From contig NZ_BSTD01000009.1 in the NCBI RefSeq assembly GCF_030269325.1, forward strand, positions 62,001 to 126,000: a stretch of 64,000 nucleotides of DNA, given 5' to 3'. The notes under the pieces are model-generated. The model worked only from the letters and a program-made list of their open reading frames with translations. It did no database searches and had not been told where the DNA came from. The translations under genes and the position numbers were made by a program. Source of the DNA: Amycolatopsis sp. NBRC 101858 (GTDB lineage: Bacteria > Actinomycetota > Actinomycetes > Mycobacteriales > Pseudonocardiaceae). Shown here piece by piece: positions 24,184-33,513 of this stretch (position 1 is its first letter; each line of letters starts with the position of its first letter).

Positions 24184-26667
24184 TCAGTCTCGTTCGATGA
24201 GGTGGCCCACCACGTCCGGACCCGGGTGGGCGTGGCCCGAGCCGTCGCGGCGGACGTCGATCTCCGGGAGCTCCACCGGGTCGCCGTTCCTCGCCGCACC
24301 TGCCGGGCGAGGGCCGATCCAAGCGACACGCAGAGCCGTTTCGCCCTTCAGGAACCGCTGCGCCCGGACACCGCCGGTTGCGCGGCCCTTTGCCGGGTAC
24401 TCGCTGAACGGGGTCACCTTCACGCTCTGACCCGTCGACGTGATCACCAGCGGCTCGCCGTGCTCGTCGTCGTCCGTGCGGACCGCTCCGAAGAACACCG
24501 CCGAACCCGCGCCCACGTTGATGCCCGCCATGCCGCCGCCCTTGAGGCCCTGCGGGCGGACCAGCGACGCCGCGTACTTCAGCAGCGACGCCTCCGACGA
24601 CACGAACGCCAGCGTCTCCGAGCCGTCCGTGAGCCACGTGGCGCCGACTACCTCGTCGCCGTCCTTCAGGGAGATCACTTCGAACTCATCCGAGCGGACC
24701 GGCCACTCCGGCGAGCAGATCTTCACCACTCCGGCGCGGGTGCCCAGCGCCAGGCCCGGGGACCCCGCCGCCTGCTCGCCCAGCGGGGCGATGCCGACGA
24801 CCGTCTCGCCCTTCTCCAACGGCACCAGCTCGCGGGCCGCCATGCCGCCACGCAACGAGACCGTGCCCGCCTGCTCCGGCAGCACCGGCAACGGCAGCAC
24901 GTCCGTCTTGAACGCCCGGCCGCGGCTCGTCACCAGCAGGATCTGGCCGCGCGCGGTCGTGTGGACCACCGCCGCCACCGCGTCGTGCTTCACCCGGCCG
25001 TTGCGCCGGCGGGTCTCGGTCGACTCCTCGGACTCCGCCGCCGTGCGCGCCACCAGGCCGGTCGCCGACAGGATCACCTGGCACGGGTCGTCCGTGACCT
25101 CCAGGGGACCGGACGGCTTCGACGCGGCCAGGACCTCCTTGAGGTCGCCGTCGATCAGCGACGTGCGGCGCTCGGTCGGGAAGTCCTTCGCGATCTTCGC
25201 CAGCTCCGCCGAGACCAGCTTCTTCAGCACCGACTCGTCGTCGAGGATCTTGGACAGCTCGGCGATCTCCTCGCGCAGCCGGTCCTGCTCGGACTCCAGC
25301 TCCAGCCGGTCGTACTTGGTCAGCCGGCGCAGCGGGGTGTCGAGGATGTACGTCGCCTGGATCTCCGACAGCTTGAAGCGCGTCATCAAGCCGTCCTTCG
25401 CGGCCTGCGCGTTCTCGCTTTCGCGGATGAGCTTGATCACCTTGTCGATGTTCAGCAGCGCGATCAGCAGGCCGTCGACCAGGTGCAGCCGCTCTTCACG
25501 CTTGCGGCGCCGGTACTTCGTGCGCCGCGTGACGACCTCGTAGCGGTGCCGCAGGAAGACTTCCAGCAGCTCCTTGAGCCCCAGCGTCTGCGGCTGGCCG
25601 TCGACGAGGACGAGGTTGTTGATGCCGAACGACTGCTCCAGCGGCGTGAGCCGGTACAGATCCGCCAGCAGCGCCTGCGGGTTGACGCCGACCTTGCACT
25701 CGATGACCAGCCGCGTGCCGTTCTCGCGGTCGGTGAGGTCCTTGACGTCGGCGATGCCGGTGAGCCGCTTGGACTTGTTGACCTCGTCAGTGATCTTCTC
25801 GATCACCTTCTCCGGGCCGACGCCGTAGGGCAGCTCGGTGACGGTGATCGCCTGCCGCCCCCGGCTGCCTTCGAGGGGCCCGGTCTCGCAGTTCGCGCGC
25901 ATCCGGACCACACCGCGGCCGGTCTCGTACGCGCGGCGGACCTCGTCGAGGCCCAGCAGGCTGCCGCCGGTCGGCAGGTCGGGGCCGGGCACGAACTCCA
26001 TCAGCTTGTCGAGCGTCGCGGACGGGTGCGTGATCAGCCACCGCGCCGCCGCCACGACCTCGCCGAGGTTGTGCGGGATCATGTTGGTCGCCATCCCGAC
26101 CGCGATCCCGGACGTGCCGTTGACCAGCAGGTTCGGGAACGCCGCGGGCAGCACGGACGGCTCTTCCAGCGAACCGTCGTAGTTCGGGCGGAAGTCGACG
26201 GTGTCCTCGCCGAGCTCGCCGACCAGCTGCATCGCCTCGGGCGACATCCGCGCTTCGGTGTACCGCGAGGCGGCCGGGCCGTCGTCGGGCGAGCCGAAGT
26301 TGCCGTGGCCGTCGATCAGCGGGACGTTCAGCGAGAAGTCCTGCGCCAGCCGGACCATCGCGTCGTAGATCGCGACGTCACCGTGGGGGTGGTACTTGCC
26401 CATCACGTCGCCGACCACGCGCGACGACTTCACGTACGCGTGCGTCGGGCGGTAGCCGTTCTCGTTCATCGAGTACAGGATCCGGCGGTGCACCGGCTTC
26501 AACCCGTCCCGCGCGTCCGGCAGGGCGCGCGAGTGGATGACCGAATACGCGTACTCCAGGTAGCTGTCTTCGATCTCGGTCTTCAGCGAGTTGTCGAAGA
26601 CGTTCGCCCCGGCGGAGTCGAACGCGCTGGGATCGACCTTGGTGGTGGTGCCCTTGCGGCGTGCCAC
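24184..26667 (-). CDS. Type IIA topoisomerase subunit A (topo IV/gyrase-like)
   Basis: 827 residues from GTG 26667 with AAGGAG upstream. The breakage-reunion domain has HPHGDVAIYD and the catalytic Tyr136 in PAASRYTEARMS. The C-terminal half holds beta-pinwheel repeats (for example GRATGGVRAQRFLKG). The canonical GyrA box is not seen; the nearest is VSLRGGMAA, which points to a topo IV/ParC-like role rather than true gyrase. At the position of E. coli GyrA Ser83 the residue is Val98, while the Asp of position 87 is kept (Asp102). It is cotranscribed with the B subunit 27 bp upstream. Confidence 0.94.
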   Translation of the reverse strand: MARRKGTTTKVDPSAFDSAGANVFDNSLKTEIEDSYLEYAYSVIHSRALPDARDGLKPVHRRILYSMNENGYRPTHAYVKSSRVVGDVMGKYHPHGDVAIYDAMVRLAQDFSLNVPLIDGHGNFGSPDDGPAASRYTEARMSPEAMQLVGELGEDTVDFRPNYDGSLEEPSVLPAAFPNLLVNGTSGIAVGMATNMIPHNLGEVVAAARWLITHPSATLDKLMEFVPGPDLPTGGSLLGLDEVRRAYETGRGVVRMRANCETGPLEGSRGRQAITVTELPYGVGPEKVIEKITDEVNKSKRLTGIADVKDLTDRENGTRLVIECKVGVNPQALLADLYRLTPLEQSFGINNLVLVDGQPQTLGLKELLEVFLRHRYEVVTRRTKYRRRKREERLHLVDGLLIALLNIDKVIKLIRESENAQAAKDGLMTRFKLSEIQATYILDTPLRRLTKYDRLELESEQDRLREEIAELSKILDDESVLKKLVSAELAKIAKDFPTERRTSLIDGDLKEVLAASKPSGPLEVTDDPCQVILSATGLVARTAAESEESTETRRRNGRVKHDAVAAVVHTTARGQILLVTSRGRAFKTDVLPLPVLPEQAGTVSLRGGMAARELVPLEKGETVVGIAPLGEQAAGSPGLALGTRAGVVKICSPEWPVRSDEFEVISLKDGDEVVGATWLTDGSETLAFVSSEASLLKYAASLVRPQGLKGGGMAGINVGAGSAVFFGAVRTDDDEHGEPLVITSTGQSVKVTPFSEYPAKGRATGGVRAQRFLKGETALRVAWIGPRPAGAARNGDPVELPEIDVRRDGSGHAHPGPDVVGHLIERD

Positions 26668-26694
26668 GGCAGAACTCCTTGGTAGCTGCGAAAA

Positions 26695-28746
26695 TTAAGC
26701 GTCGATGGCGTCGCGGTCGATCCGGTCCGAAGAGGCGACCAGCCAGTTCCGCCGGGGCTCGACCTTCTCGCCCATCAGCAGTTCCAGCGCGCCCTCGGCG
26801 GCTTCGGCGTCGTCCATGGTGATCCGGCGGACCGACCGGCTGGCCGGGTTCATCGTGGTGTCCCACAGCTCGTCGGCGTCCATCTCGCCGAGGCCCTTGA
26901 ACCGCGGCACCGGCGTGACGATGCTCTTGCCCGCCCGCTCCAGCTCCGCGTACTTGGACTCCATCTCCTGCTGCGTGTACGTGAAGTGCGTCTCCGGGTT
27001 GCGGCCCTTGGTGACGAGCTTGTGCAGCGGCGGCATCGCCGCGTACAGCCGGCCGTCCTCGATCACCGGGCGCATGTACTTCGCGAACAGCGTGATCAGC
27101 AGGGTCCGGATGTGCGAGCCGTCGACGTCCGCGTCCGCCATCAGGATGACGCGGCCGTAGCGCATGGTCGTCAGGTCGAACGTGCGCCCGGTGCCCGCGC
27201 CCAGCACCTGCACGATCGACGCGATCTCGGCGTTCTTCAGCGTGTCGCCCAGCGACGCCTTCTGCACGTTCAGGATCTTGCCCCGCAGCGGCAGCAGCGC
27301 CTGGTACTCCGACACGCGCGCCATCCGGGCCGACCCCAGCGCGCTGTCACCCTCGACGAGGAACAGCTCGCTGCGGGAGACGCCGGTGGTGCGGCAGTCG
27401 ACCAGCTTCGGCGGCATCGCCGCGCCCTCGAGCGCGGTCTTGCGCCTCGCGGCGTCCTTCTGCTGCTTCTGGGTGAGCCGGACGCGCGAGGCGTCGACCA
27501 CCTTCTGCAGCACGACCTTGGCTTCGGACTTCGTCTTGCGGTCTTCGGTCCAGGCCTTCACGTGCTTGTCGACGATGCCCTGGATGACCCGGGTGATGCC
27601 CGCGGTGGACAGCTCGTCCTTGGTCTGCGACGTGAACTGCGGCTCCGGCAGCCGGACGTGCACCACGGCCGTCATGCCCTCGAGGACGTCCTCGATCGTC
27701 GGCATGTCCTCCTTGGGCTTGAGCAGCCCGCGGGTCTTGGAGATCGCGTCCTGCAACGCCTTCGCCATCGCGCGGTCGAAACCGCGGCGGTGCGTGCCGC
27801 CGTGGACGTTGCGGATCGTGTTGGTGAAGCACTCGACGGTGCGCTCGTAGCCGGTGCCCCAGCGCAGCGCCACCTCGACCTCGGCGTGGCGCTCCACATT
27901 GGACTGCATGACGCCCGCCGCGTCCGCCGCGTTCTCCTTGTAGGTGCCCTCGCCGGTGATGAGCAGCGTGCCGCAGACCGGCTTCTCGCCCGACGGCGTG
28001 AGGAAGTCGACCATGTCGACCAGGCCGTGCGGGAAGTGGAAGGTCTCTTCGTTGATCGTGTCTTCGATCGCCGTGCGCAGCACGTACGTGACGCCCGGGA
28101 CGAGGAACGCGGTGTTGCGCAGCTTCGCCCGCACGCCTTCGACGTCCAGCGCCGCGCCGGACTCGAAGTAGCGCGAGTCGTACCAGTAGCGGATCGACGT
28201 GCCGCTGCGCTCGCCGCGCTTCATCTTGCCGGTGAGGTTCAGCCCGGACCGGCGGGTGAACTTCGCCTTCGGGCCGGGCGCGTCGAAGGTGCCGGGGATG
28301 CCGTGCTTGAACGACATCTGGTGGACCTTGCCCTCTTGCTTGACCGTGACGTCGAAGCGGTGCGACAGCGCGTTGACCGCCGAAGCGCCGACGCCGTGCA
28401 GGCCGCCTGAGGTCTTGTAGCCCGATCCACCGAACTTGCCGCCCGCGTGCAGCCGGGTCAGGACCAGCTCGACGCCGGACAAACCGGACTTCGCGTGGGT
28501 GCCGGTCGGGATGCCGCGGCCGTCGTCGTCGACCTGGACGCTGCCGTCGGCGTGCAGCGTGACGACGATCTTCGTCGCGTGGCCGGCGACACCTTCGTCC
28601 GTGGAGTTGTCCACCACCTCGGAGAAGAGGTGGTTGATGCCCCGGCTGTCGGTGGAACCGATGTACATCCCGGGGCGCTTGCGGACGGCCTCGAGCCCCT
28701 CGAGGTGCGTGAGGTCGTCGGCCCCGTACAAGGTCTCGGCAGTCAC
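26695..28746 (-). CDS. Type IIA topoisomerase subunit B (topo IV/gyrase-like ATPase)
   Basis: 683 residues from GTG 28746 (GGGAG upstream). The GHKL ATPase site shows RPGMYIGST, EVVDNSTDE, DDGRGIPTG and GLHGVGASAVNALS. The transducer ends before the Toprim domain with EGDSALGSARMAR and DADVDGSHIRTL, and the tail has GLGEMDADELWDTTMNP. It hydrolyses ATP to drive strand passage with the A subunit. EGDSALGS replaces the usual EGDSAGGS. The length matches ParE/GyrB of actinobacteria without the large insert. Confidence 0.95.
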   Translation of the reverse strand: MTAETLYGADDLTHLEGLEAVRKRPGMYIGSTDSRGINHLFSEVVDNSTDEGVAGHATKIVVTLHADGSVQVDDDGRGIPTGTHAKSGLSGVELVLTRLHAGGKFGGSGYKTSGGLHGVGASAVNALSHRFDVTVKQEGKVHQMSFKHGIPGTFDAPGPKAKFTRRSGLNLTGKMKRGERSGTSIRYWYDSRYFESGAALDVEGVRAKLRNTAFLVPGVTYVLRTAIEDTINEETFHFPHGLVDMVDFLTPSGEKPVCGTLLITGEGTYKENAADAAGVMQSNVERHAEVEVALRWGTGYERTVECFTNTIRNVHGGTHRRGFDRAMAKALQDAISKTRGLLKPKEDMPTIEDVLEGMTAVVHVRLPEPQFTSQTKDELSTAGITRVIQGIVDKHVKAWTEDRKTKSEAKVVLQKVVDASRVRLTQKQQKDAARRKTALEGAAMPPKLVDCRTTGVSRSELFLVEGDSALGSARMARVSEYQALLPLRGKILNVQKASLGDTLKNAEIASIVQVLGAGTGRTFDLTTMRYGRVILMADADVDGSHIRTLLITLFAKYMRPVIEDGRLYAAMPPLHKLVTKGRNPETHFTYTQQEMESKYAELERAGKSIVTPVPRFKGLGEMDADELWDTTMNPASRSVRRITMDDAEAAEGALELLMGEKVEPRRNWLVASSDRIDRDAIDA

Positions 28747-28882
28747 AGGGTCGTTCTCCCGGATCGTGGCTCGCGAAGAGTGCTGGTAATGGTGCGGACT
28801 CGGCCTGCACCGTACTGCAGGATATCCGCCCACCCCGACAACTTCCGCGCGCTCCCTGCTCCGGAGTGGCGCGCGCCGCCCG

Positions 28883-30208
28883 CTACTTGGGGTCGTAGCC
28901 CAGGTCGGGCCACAGGCCGAGGAGGGCTTCGATCTTCCGCGGGACCTGGAAGCTGTTCCGGAAGTTCGGCTTCTCGCCGATCGTCGCGAGGCCCTTGCGG
29001 AGCTCGCCGAACAACGGCCGCGAGGCCGTCTCCCGGGTCAGGATGTAGCAGTAGGTGCGGCGCGGGTAGGCGAACTCGTCGGCGTAGGCCTGCAGTACGA
29101 GACCGGGTGCCTCGATCCGCGACCCGACCAGGGCACGGCCCTGCTTCTGGCTGTACACGCGGATCACGTGCACGCCCGGGCGGAGCGTGCGCGGCGGGTC
29201 CTGGCCCTGGCCGTCGTCGGCCCAGAACAGCTCGACGCGGAACGGCTGCTCGCCGTTTTCGCCGGGGTGGGTGTATTCGCGCGTCAGCTCTTCGAGCCGG
29301 TACTCGGCCTCGGCCGACGGCTCGCCGCCCTCGACGAGGCTGACGAGGTACAGCTCGGCCGGGCGCGGCCAGGAGGGCCGGGGGACGTCGGTCTCCGGAG
29401 CCTCGGGAGCGTCCGAAGACTCCGAAGACGCCACCGTCTCCGGCGTGTCGGCGGGTTCCGGCTCGCTCGCGACGGCCGGTGCCGCAACCGGTTCCGGGGC
29501 CGGCTCGGCCGGAGGAGCCGGGGCGACCTCGGCGACCGGGGCGGGCGGCGGCGTCGGAGCGGGCCGCACGGGGGACGGCGGCGGGGCCGGGGCCGCGGGC
29601 CGGACCGGCGTCGCCGGGCGGCTCGTGACGACGGGCCGGGCGGGTGCCGCGGGGCGGCTGGGGGTGGCGGGGCGCGGCGAGGTGACCAGCTTGCCGGCGC
29701 CGTACTGCTCGAGGAGCGGCTCCAGGTCACCCGCCGTCAGCGCGGGTCCCGCGAGGTCGCACCACTCGAGCCAGGCCTCCTGGGCCTCCTCGACGGTGTG
29801 CTTCTCGTGGGAGACCGTCACGGCTTCGAACAGCTGCCGCGGGCCGGCGGCGGTGACGTCCGCCGAGCCGACCACCACGAACGACGGTTCGTCCTCGGCG
29901 ATCACCAGCTTCGCGTTCAGCCCGCGCAGCGAGTGCACGATCACGCCCGCCTTCACCCAGTGCAGCAGGGCGTGCGGACTCGTCGCGCCGGACAGCACGG
30001 TGTCCAGGCTCGCGTCCGTGATCACCGTGTCGCCGGGTTCCAGCGGCAGCAGCGCCGCCGCGCCGGGCCCGACGTGGCCGAAGGCCGCCACCAGGTTCCG
30101 GCGAGGCGCGAGCAGCGGCGTGATCGACCCCCAGATGTCGCGGCCCGTGAGAAGGCGTACCGAACGTTCTGCCAGACCCAGCCGACCGAGCTCCGCGTCC
30201 ATGTCCAT
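28883..30208 (-). CDS. Protein with degenerate phospholipase D-like domain and long Pro/Ala linker
   Basis: 441 residues. Residues about 15-125 look like one PLD-type half: GLNAKLVIAEDEPSFVVVGS resembles the LHAK...VGSAN pattern of PLD nucleases, but the catalytic His is Asn98 (LNAK). Residues about 177-281 are a Pro/Ala/Glu-rich disordered linker. The C-terminal domain (about 282-441) is compact and mixed, with WPRPAELYLVSLVEGG, VELFWADDGQG and NFRNSFQVPRKIEALLGLWP; I do not recognise it. No signal or membrane helix is present. It is divergent from the LLM gene. A ligand-binding or scaffold role is more likely than catalysis. Confidence 0.65.
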   Translation of the reverse strand: MDMDAELGRLGLAERSVRLLTGRDIWGSITPLLAPRRNLVAAFGHVGPGAAALLPLEPGDTVITDASLDTVLSGATSPHALLHWVKAGVIVHSLRGLNAKLVIAEDEPSFVVVGSADVTAAGPRQLFEAVTVSHEKHTVEEAQEAWLEWCDLAGPALTAGDLEPLLEQYGAGKLVTSPRPATPSRPAAPARPVVTSRPATPVRPAAPAPPPSPVRPAPTPPPAPVAEVAPAPPAEPAPEPVAAPAVASEPEPADTPETVASSESSDAPEAPETDVPRPSWPRPAELYLVSLVEGGEPSAEAEYRLEELTREYTHPGENGEQPFRVELFWADDGQGQDPPRTLRPGVHVIRVYSQKQGRALVGSRIEAPGLVLQAYADEFAYPRRTYCYILTRETASRPLFGELRKGLATIGEKPNFRNSFQVPRKIEALLGLWPDLGYDPK

Positions 30209-30257
30209 GACCTTACTTGGTGTCCCCTACGGCTTTGACGGCCGGAATATCTCTTGC

Positions 30258-30286
30258 TTGGAAGTAGTTGAACGCGCATGTAAGAT
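30258..30286 (+). promoter_or_regulatory. Sigma-70-type promoter of the LLM/flavin reductase operon
   Basis: TTGGAA (30258-30263) and TAAGAT (30281-30286) are separated by 17 bp, a near-ideal housekeeping promoter. Transcription should start near 30293, leaving a short leader with GAAGGGAG before ATG 30310. Confidence 0.7.
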
Positions 30287-30309
30287 GGGGGTCGCGAAGG
30301 GAGCAGGTC

Positions 30310-31407
30310 ATGCAGTTCGGAATCTTCACGGTGGGCGACGTCACGACCGATCCCACGAACGGAACCACGCCGACGGAGCACGAGCGGATCAAGGCGATGG
30401 TGCGCATCGCGCTGAAGGCGGAGGAGGTCGGTCTCGACGTCTTCGCGACCGGCGAGCACCACAACCCGCCGTTCGTGCCGTCGTCGCCCACGACGATGCT
30501 GGGCCACATCGCGGCGCAGACGTCCAAGATCGTCCTGTCGACGTCGACGACGCTGATCACCACGAACGACCCGGTGAAGATCGCCGAGGACTTCGCGATG
30601 CTGCAGCACCTGGCCGACGGCCGCGTCGACCTCATGATGGGCCGCGGCAACACCGGCCCGGTGTACCCGTGGTTCGGCGAGGACATCCGCCAGGGCATCC
30701 CGCTGGCGATCGAGAAGTACGCGCTGCTGCGCCGGCTGTGGCGCGAGGACGTCGTCGACTGGTCCGGCAAGTTCCGCACGCCGCTGCAGGGCTTCACGTC
30801 CACGCCGCGGCCGCTCGACGACGTCCCGCCGTTCGTGTGGCACGGGTCGATCCGCAGCCCGGAGATCGCCGAGCAGGCGGCGTTCTACGGCGACGGCTTC
30901 TTCGCCAACCACATCTTCTGGCCGACATCGCACTTCCAGCAGCTGATCGCGTTCTACCGCCAGCGCTTCGAGCACTACGGCCACGGCCAGGCGGACCAGG
31001 CGATCGTCGGTCTCGGCGGGCAGGCCTTCATCCGGCCCAAGTCCCAGGACGCGTGGAACGAGTTCCGCCCGTACTTCGACAACGCGCCGGTGTACGGCCA
31101 CGGCCCGTCGCTGGAGGAGTTCACCGACCAGACGCCGCTGACCGTGGGGAGCCCGCAGGAGGTCATCGACAAGACGCTGACGTTCCGCGAGCACTTCGGT
31201 GACTACCAGCGTCAGCTGTTCCTGATGGACCACGCGGGCCTGCCGCTGAAGACGGTGCTGGAGCAGCTGGACCTGCTGGGCTCGGAAGTGGTGCCGGTGC
31301 TGCGCAAGGAGCTGGACTCGATGCGGCCGGCGCACGTTCCGGACGCACCCACGCACGCTTCGCTGGTCGAGGCCGCTGCTGCGGTTTCGGAAGAGGTGCC
31401 GGCATGA
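30310..31407 (+). CDS. LLM-class flavin-dependent oxidoreductase
   Basis: 365 residues. The bacterial luciferase-like barrel is shown by MQFGIFTVGD, GEHHNPPF, TTLITTNDPVKIAEDFAMLQ and VDLMMGRGNTGP. It uses reduced FMN or F420. The next gene overlaps by 4 bp and encodes an NAD(P)H:FMN reductase of the CE1759 type, so the pair probably forms a two-component FMN monooxygenase. An in-frame start at 30268 is less likely because it lies before the predicted transcription start. Confidence 0.9.
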   Translation: MQFGIFTVGDVTTDPTNGTTPTEHERIKAMVRIALKAEEVGLDVFATGEHHNPPFVPSSPTTMLGHIAAQTSKIVLSTSTTLITTNDPVKIAEDFAMLQHLADGRVDLMMGRGNTGPVYPWFGEDIRQGIPLAIEKYALLRRLWREDVVDWSGKFRTPLQGFTSTPRPLDDVPPFVWHGSIRSPEIAEQAAFYGDGFFANHIFWPTSHFQQLIAFYRQRFEHYGHGQADQAIVGLGGQAFIRPKSQDAWNEFRPYFDNAPVYGHGPSLEEFTDQTPLTVGSPQEVIDKTLTFREHFGDYQRQLFLMDHAGLPLKTVLEQLDLLGSEVVPVLRKELDSMRPAHVPDAPTHASLVEAAAAVSEEVPA

Positions 31408-31991
31408 AGCTCGCGGTGGTGACGGCGGGGCTGTCGGTCCCGTCGTCCAGCCGGCTGCTGGCGGACCGGCTGGCGGCGGCCACGGTCGCCGCTTCGCCGT
31501 CGCCGGTGTCGGTTTCGGTGGTGGAGCTGCGGGACATCGCGCTGGACGTGACGAAGAACCTGCTGACGGGGTTTCCGAGCCCGGAGCTGCGGTCGGCGAT
31601 CGCCACGGTGGTCGACGCGGACGCGCTGATCGTGGTGACACCGGTGTTCACGGCCGGGTACAGCGGGTTGTTCAAGTCGTTCTTCGACGTGCTGGACGCG
31701 GACTCGCTGGCGGGCAAGCCGGTCCTGCTGGGTGCGACGGGCGGGACCGAGCGGCATTCCCTGGTGCTGGACTACCAGCTGCGGCCGTTGTTCGGGTACC
31801 TGAAAGCGGATCCGGTGGCCACCGGGGTGTACGCGGCTTCGTCGGACTGGGGCGGCGGGGAAGGGGCGTTGCAGCGACGGATCGAGAAGGCGGGTGCGGA
31901 GCTGGCGTCGCTTGCGGCCGGACGGCCCGCTGCGGCTCAGGAGCCGGCGTTCGTCCCTTTCGAACAGCTGCTGGCGGGCGCGGGCGAGTGA
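31404..31991 (+). CDS. NADPH-dependent FMN reductase (CE1759 family)
   Basis: 195 residues with a flavodoxin-like fold: MKLAVVTAGLSVPSSSRLLAD at the FMN phosphate loop, VVTPVFTAGYSGLFKSFFDVL and LGATGGTERHSLVLDYQLRP. It supplies reduced FMN. The ATGA overlap with the LLM gene makes translational coupling and a shared function likely. Confidence 0.9.
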   Translation: MKLAVVTAGLSVPSSSRLLADRLAAATVAASPSPVSVSVVELRDIALDVTKNLLTGFPSPELRSAIATVVDADALIVVTPVFTAGYSGLFKSFFDVLDADSLAGKPVLLGATGGTERHSLVLDYQLRPLFGYLKADPVATGVYAASSDWGGGEGALQRRIEKAGAELASLAAGRPAAAQEPAFVPFEQLLAGAGE

Positions 31992-32011
31992 GGGTGGCCT
32001 AGGCTGGCCCG

Positions 32012-32446
32012 ATGGGGTCGATCAGGCAGGTGCAGATCACGTTCGACTGCGCGGAACCCGAGCGCGTGGCCCGGTTCTGGTGCGAGGTGCTGGGGTACGT
32101 GGTCCCGCCACCTCCGGAGGGGTTCGCGAGCTGGGCGGAGTTCGACAGTTCGCTGCCGGCGGATCGCCGGGGCGCGGCGTTCGCGTGCGGTGATCCTTCG
32201 GGAGTGGGGCCGCGGTTGTTCTTCCAGCGCGTGCCCGAGGGCAAGGTCGTGAAGAACCGGGTGCACCTCGATGTGCGCGTGGGTACCGGGTTGGTGGGGG
32301 AGGAGCGGTTGGCTGCTCTTCAGGCGGAGAGCGCTCGGTTGGTTGCGCTGGGGGCGGTGCAGGAGCGGGTGCTGGTGGCTGACGGGTTCAACGAGTCCTG
32401 CATCGTGATGCAGGACGTCGAAGGCAACGAGTTCTGCCTGGACTGA
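32012..32446 (+). CDS. VOC-family (glyoxalase-like) protein
   Basis: 144 residues. QVQITFDCAEPERVARFWCE and the closing FNESCIVMQDVEGNEFCLD frame two beta-alpha-beta-beta-beta units of the VOC fold. HLDVRVGTGLVGEERL gives a candidate metal His. Substrate unknown; many such genes act in resistance or dioxygen chemistry. TAGGCT lies 6 nt before ATG 32012, a leaderless pattern. Confidence 0.85.
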   Translation: MGSIRQVQITFDCAEPERVARFWCEVLGYVVPPPPEGFASWAEFDSSLPADRRGAAFACGDPSGVGPRLFFQRVPEGKVVKNRVHLDVRVGTGLVGEERLAALQAESARLVALGAVQERVLVADGFNESCIVMQDVEGNEFCLD

Positions 32447-32450
32447 GGTT

Positions 32451-33053
32451 TCACGGCGCTGGGCGGACCACCCGGTAACGCAGGTGCGTGACACCGGAAC
32501 CGACCACGACCTCGACCTGCTCAAGCAAAGCAGCGCTGTCGATGTCGGAGAAGTACCGGACACCGGAGCCCAGGAAGACGGGTACGAGATCGATCCGGAC
32601 CTCGTCGAGAAGCCCGAGGTTCAGGCACTGCTGCGCGATATTCGGCCCGGAGACGCCCACGGATCCGTCCCCGGCGCCCCGCGCCAGCTCGACGGCCTCG
32701 GAGACCGACGAGACGAAAGTGAACGGCGCAAGGTGGGACGCGGGCCAGTCCGAAGGCGGAGGCCGGTGCGTGACAACGAAAGCCGCACCTCCGCCGGGAG
32801 GATTGCCGCCCCAGCCGTGGGTGTAGTCGAACACCCGGCGGCCGCAGACGAACGCGCCGTGGCGGACCGAGTCCAAAAACGACCGCAGGTAGTCCGCACT
32901 GCGCGGGGAAACCCGGAACGTCATCGGGTAGCCGACCATCGGCACCTCGACGTCTCCCGCGGTGTACCAGTCGAACAGCGGCCCGACCGAATCGTCGGGC
33001 CGGGCCACGAACCCGTCCAGTGACATGCAGAAACTCGCCACCACCCCGGCCAT
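32451..33053 (-). CDS. Dihydrofolate reductase-family (RibD C-terminal-like) protein
   Basis: 200 residues. The N-terminus ASFCMSLDGFVARPDDSVG and the middle FVCGRRVFDYTHGW, VSGPNIAQQCLNLGLLDEVR are typical of RibD-C/DHFR-like reductases of unknown substrate. It is the third gene of the ArsR-SRPBCC operon, 2 bp after the SRPBCC stop. Confidence 0.88.
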   Translation of the reverse strand: MAGVVASFCMSLDGFVARPDDSVGPLFDWYTAGDVEVPMVGYPMTFRVSPRSADYLRSFLDSVRHGAFVCGRRVFDYTHGWGGNPPGGGAAFVVTHRPPPSDWPASHLAPFTFVSSVSEAVELARGAGDGSVGVSGPNIAQQCLNLGLLDEVRIDLVPVFLGSGVRYFSDIDSAALLEQVEVVVGSGVTHLRYRVVRPAP

Positions 33054-33054
33054 C

Positions 33055-33513
33055 TCAGTCCGCCAGGACCTTGTCGAGCCGCTCGTACGACTCCGTGATC
33101 CCGCGGCTCATCCCGCTCTCCAGCGCCGCGTCGCGCGCCTCCACCGAGGGGAACACCGAGCGGGTCTCCACGCGGGTGTGGCCGCCGGCCTCGGTCAGCG
33201 TCATCGAGTCGAGCGTGACTTCGCCGGGTGCGCCCAGGTACTCGAAAGTCTGGACGATCCGGTCGGCGCTCACCGTGTGGTAGACGCCGCGGAAGCGATA
33301 CTCGCCACGCTCGTCGCGGTGGATGTAGTCGTACGCACCTCCTGATCGGGCGTCGAACTCGACGATCTCCATCTCCATCCCGTGCGGGCCCAGCCACCGC
33401 ACGATCAGCTCCGGGTCGGTGTGCGCGCGGAGGACCGCCGACGGCGGGGCCGCGAACTCGCGGGTGATCTCGATGAACGGCGTTCCCGGCCGGGCGGTGA
33501 TCGTGGTGCTCAT
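33055..33513 (-). CDS. SRPBCC (AHSA1-like) protein
   Basis: 152 residues. FIEITREFAAPPSAVLRAHTD and VRWLGPHGMEMEIVEFDARS followed by GGAYDYIHRD are typical of AHSA1-like START proteins that travel with small ArsR regulators. It overlaps the ArsR gene by ATGA. It may bind a hydrophobic ligand; nothing more can be read. Confidence 0.9.
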   Translation of the reverse strand: MSTTITARPGTPFIEITREFAAPPSAVLRAHTDPELIVRWLGPHGMEMEIVEFDARSGGAYDYIHRDERGEYRFRGVYHTVSADRIVQTFEYLGAPGEVTLDSMTLTEAGGHTRVETRSVFPSVEARDAALESGMSRGITESYERLDKVLAD

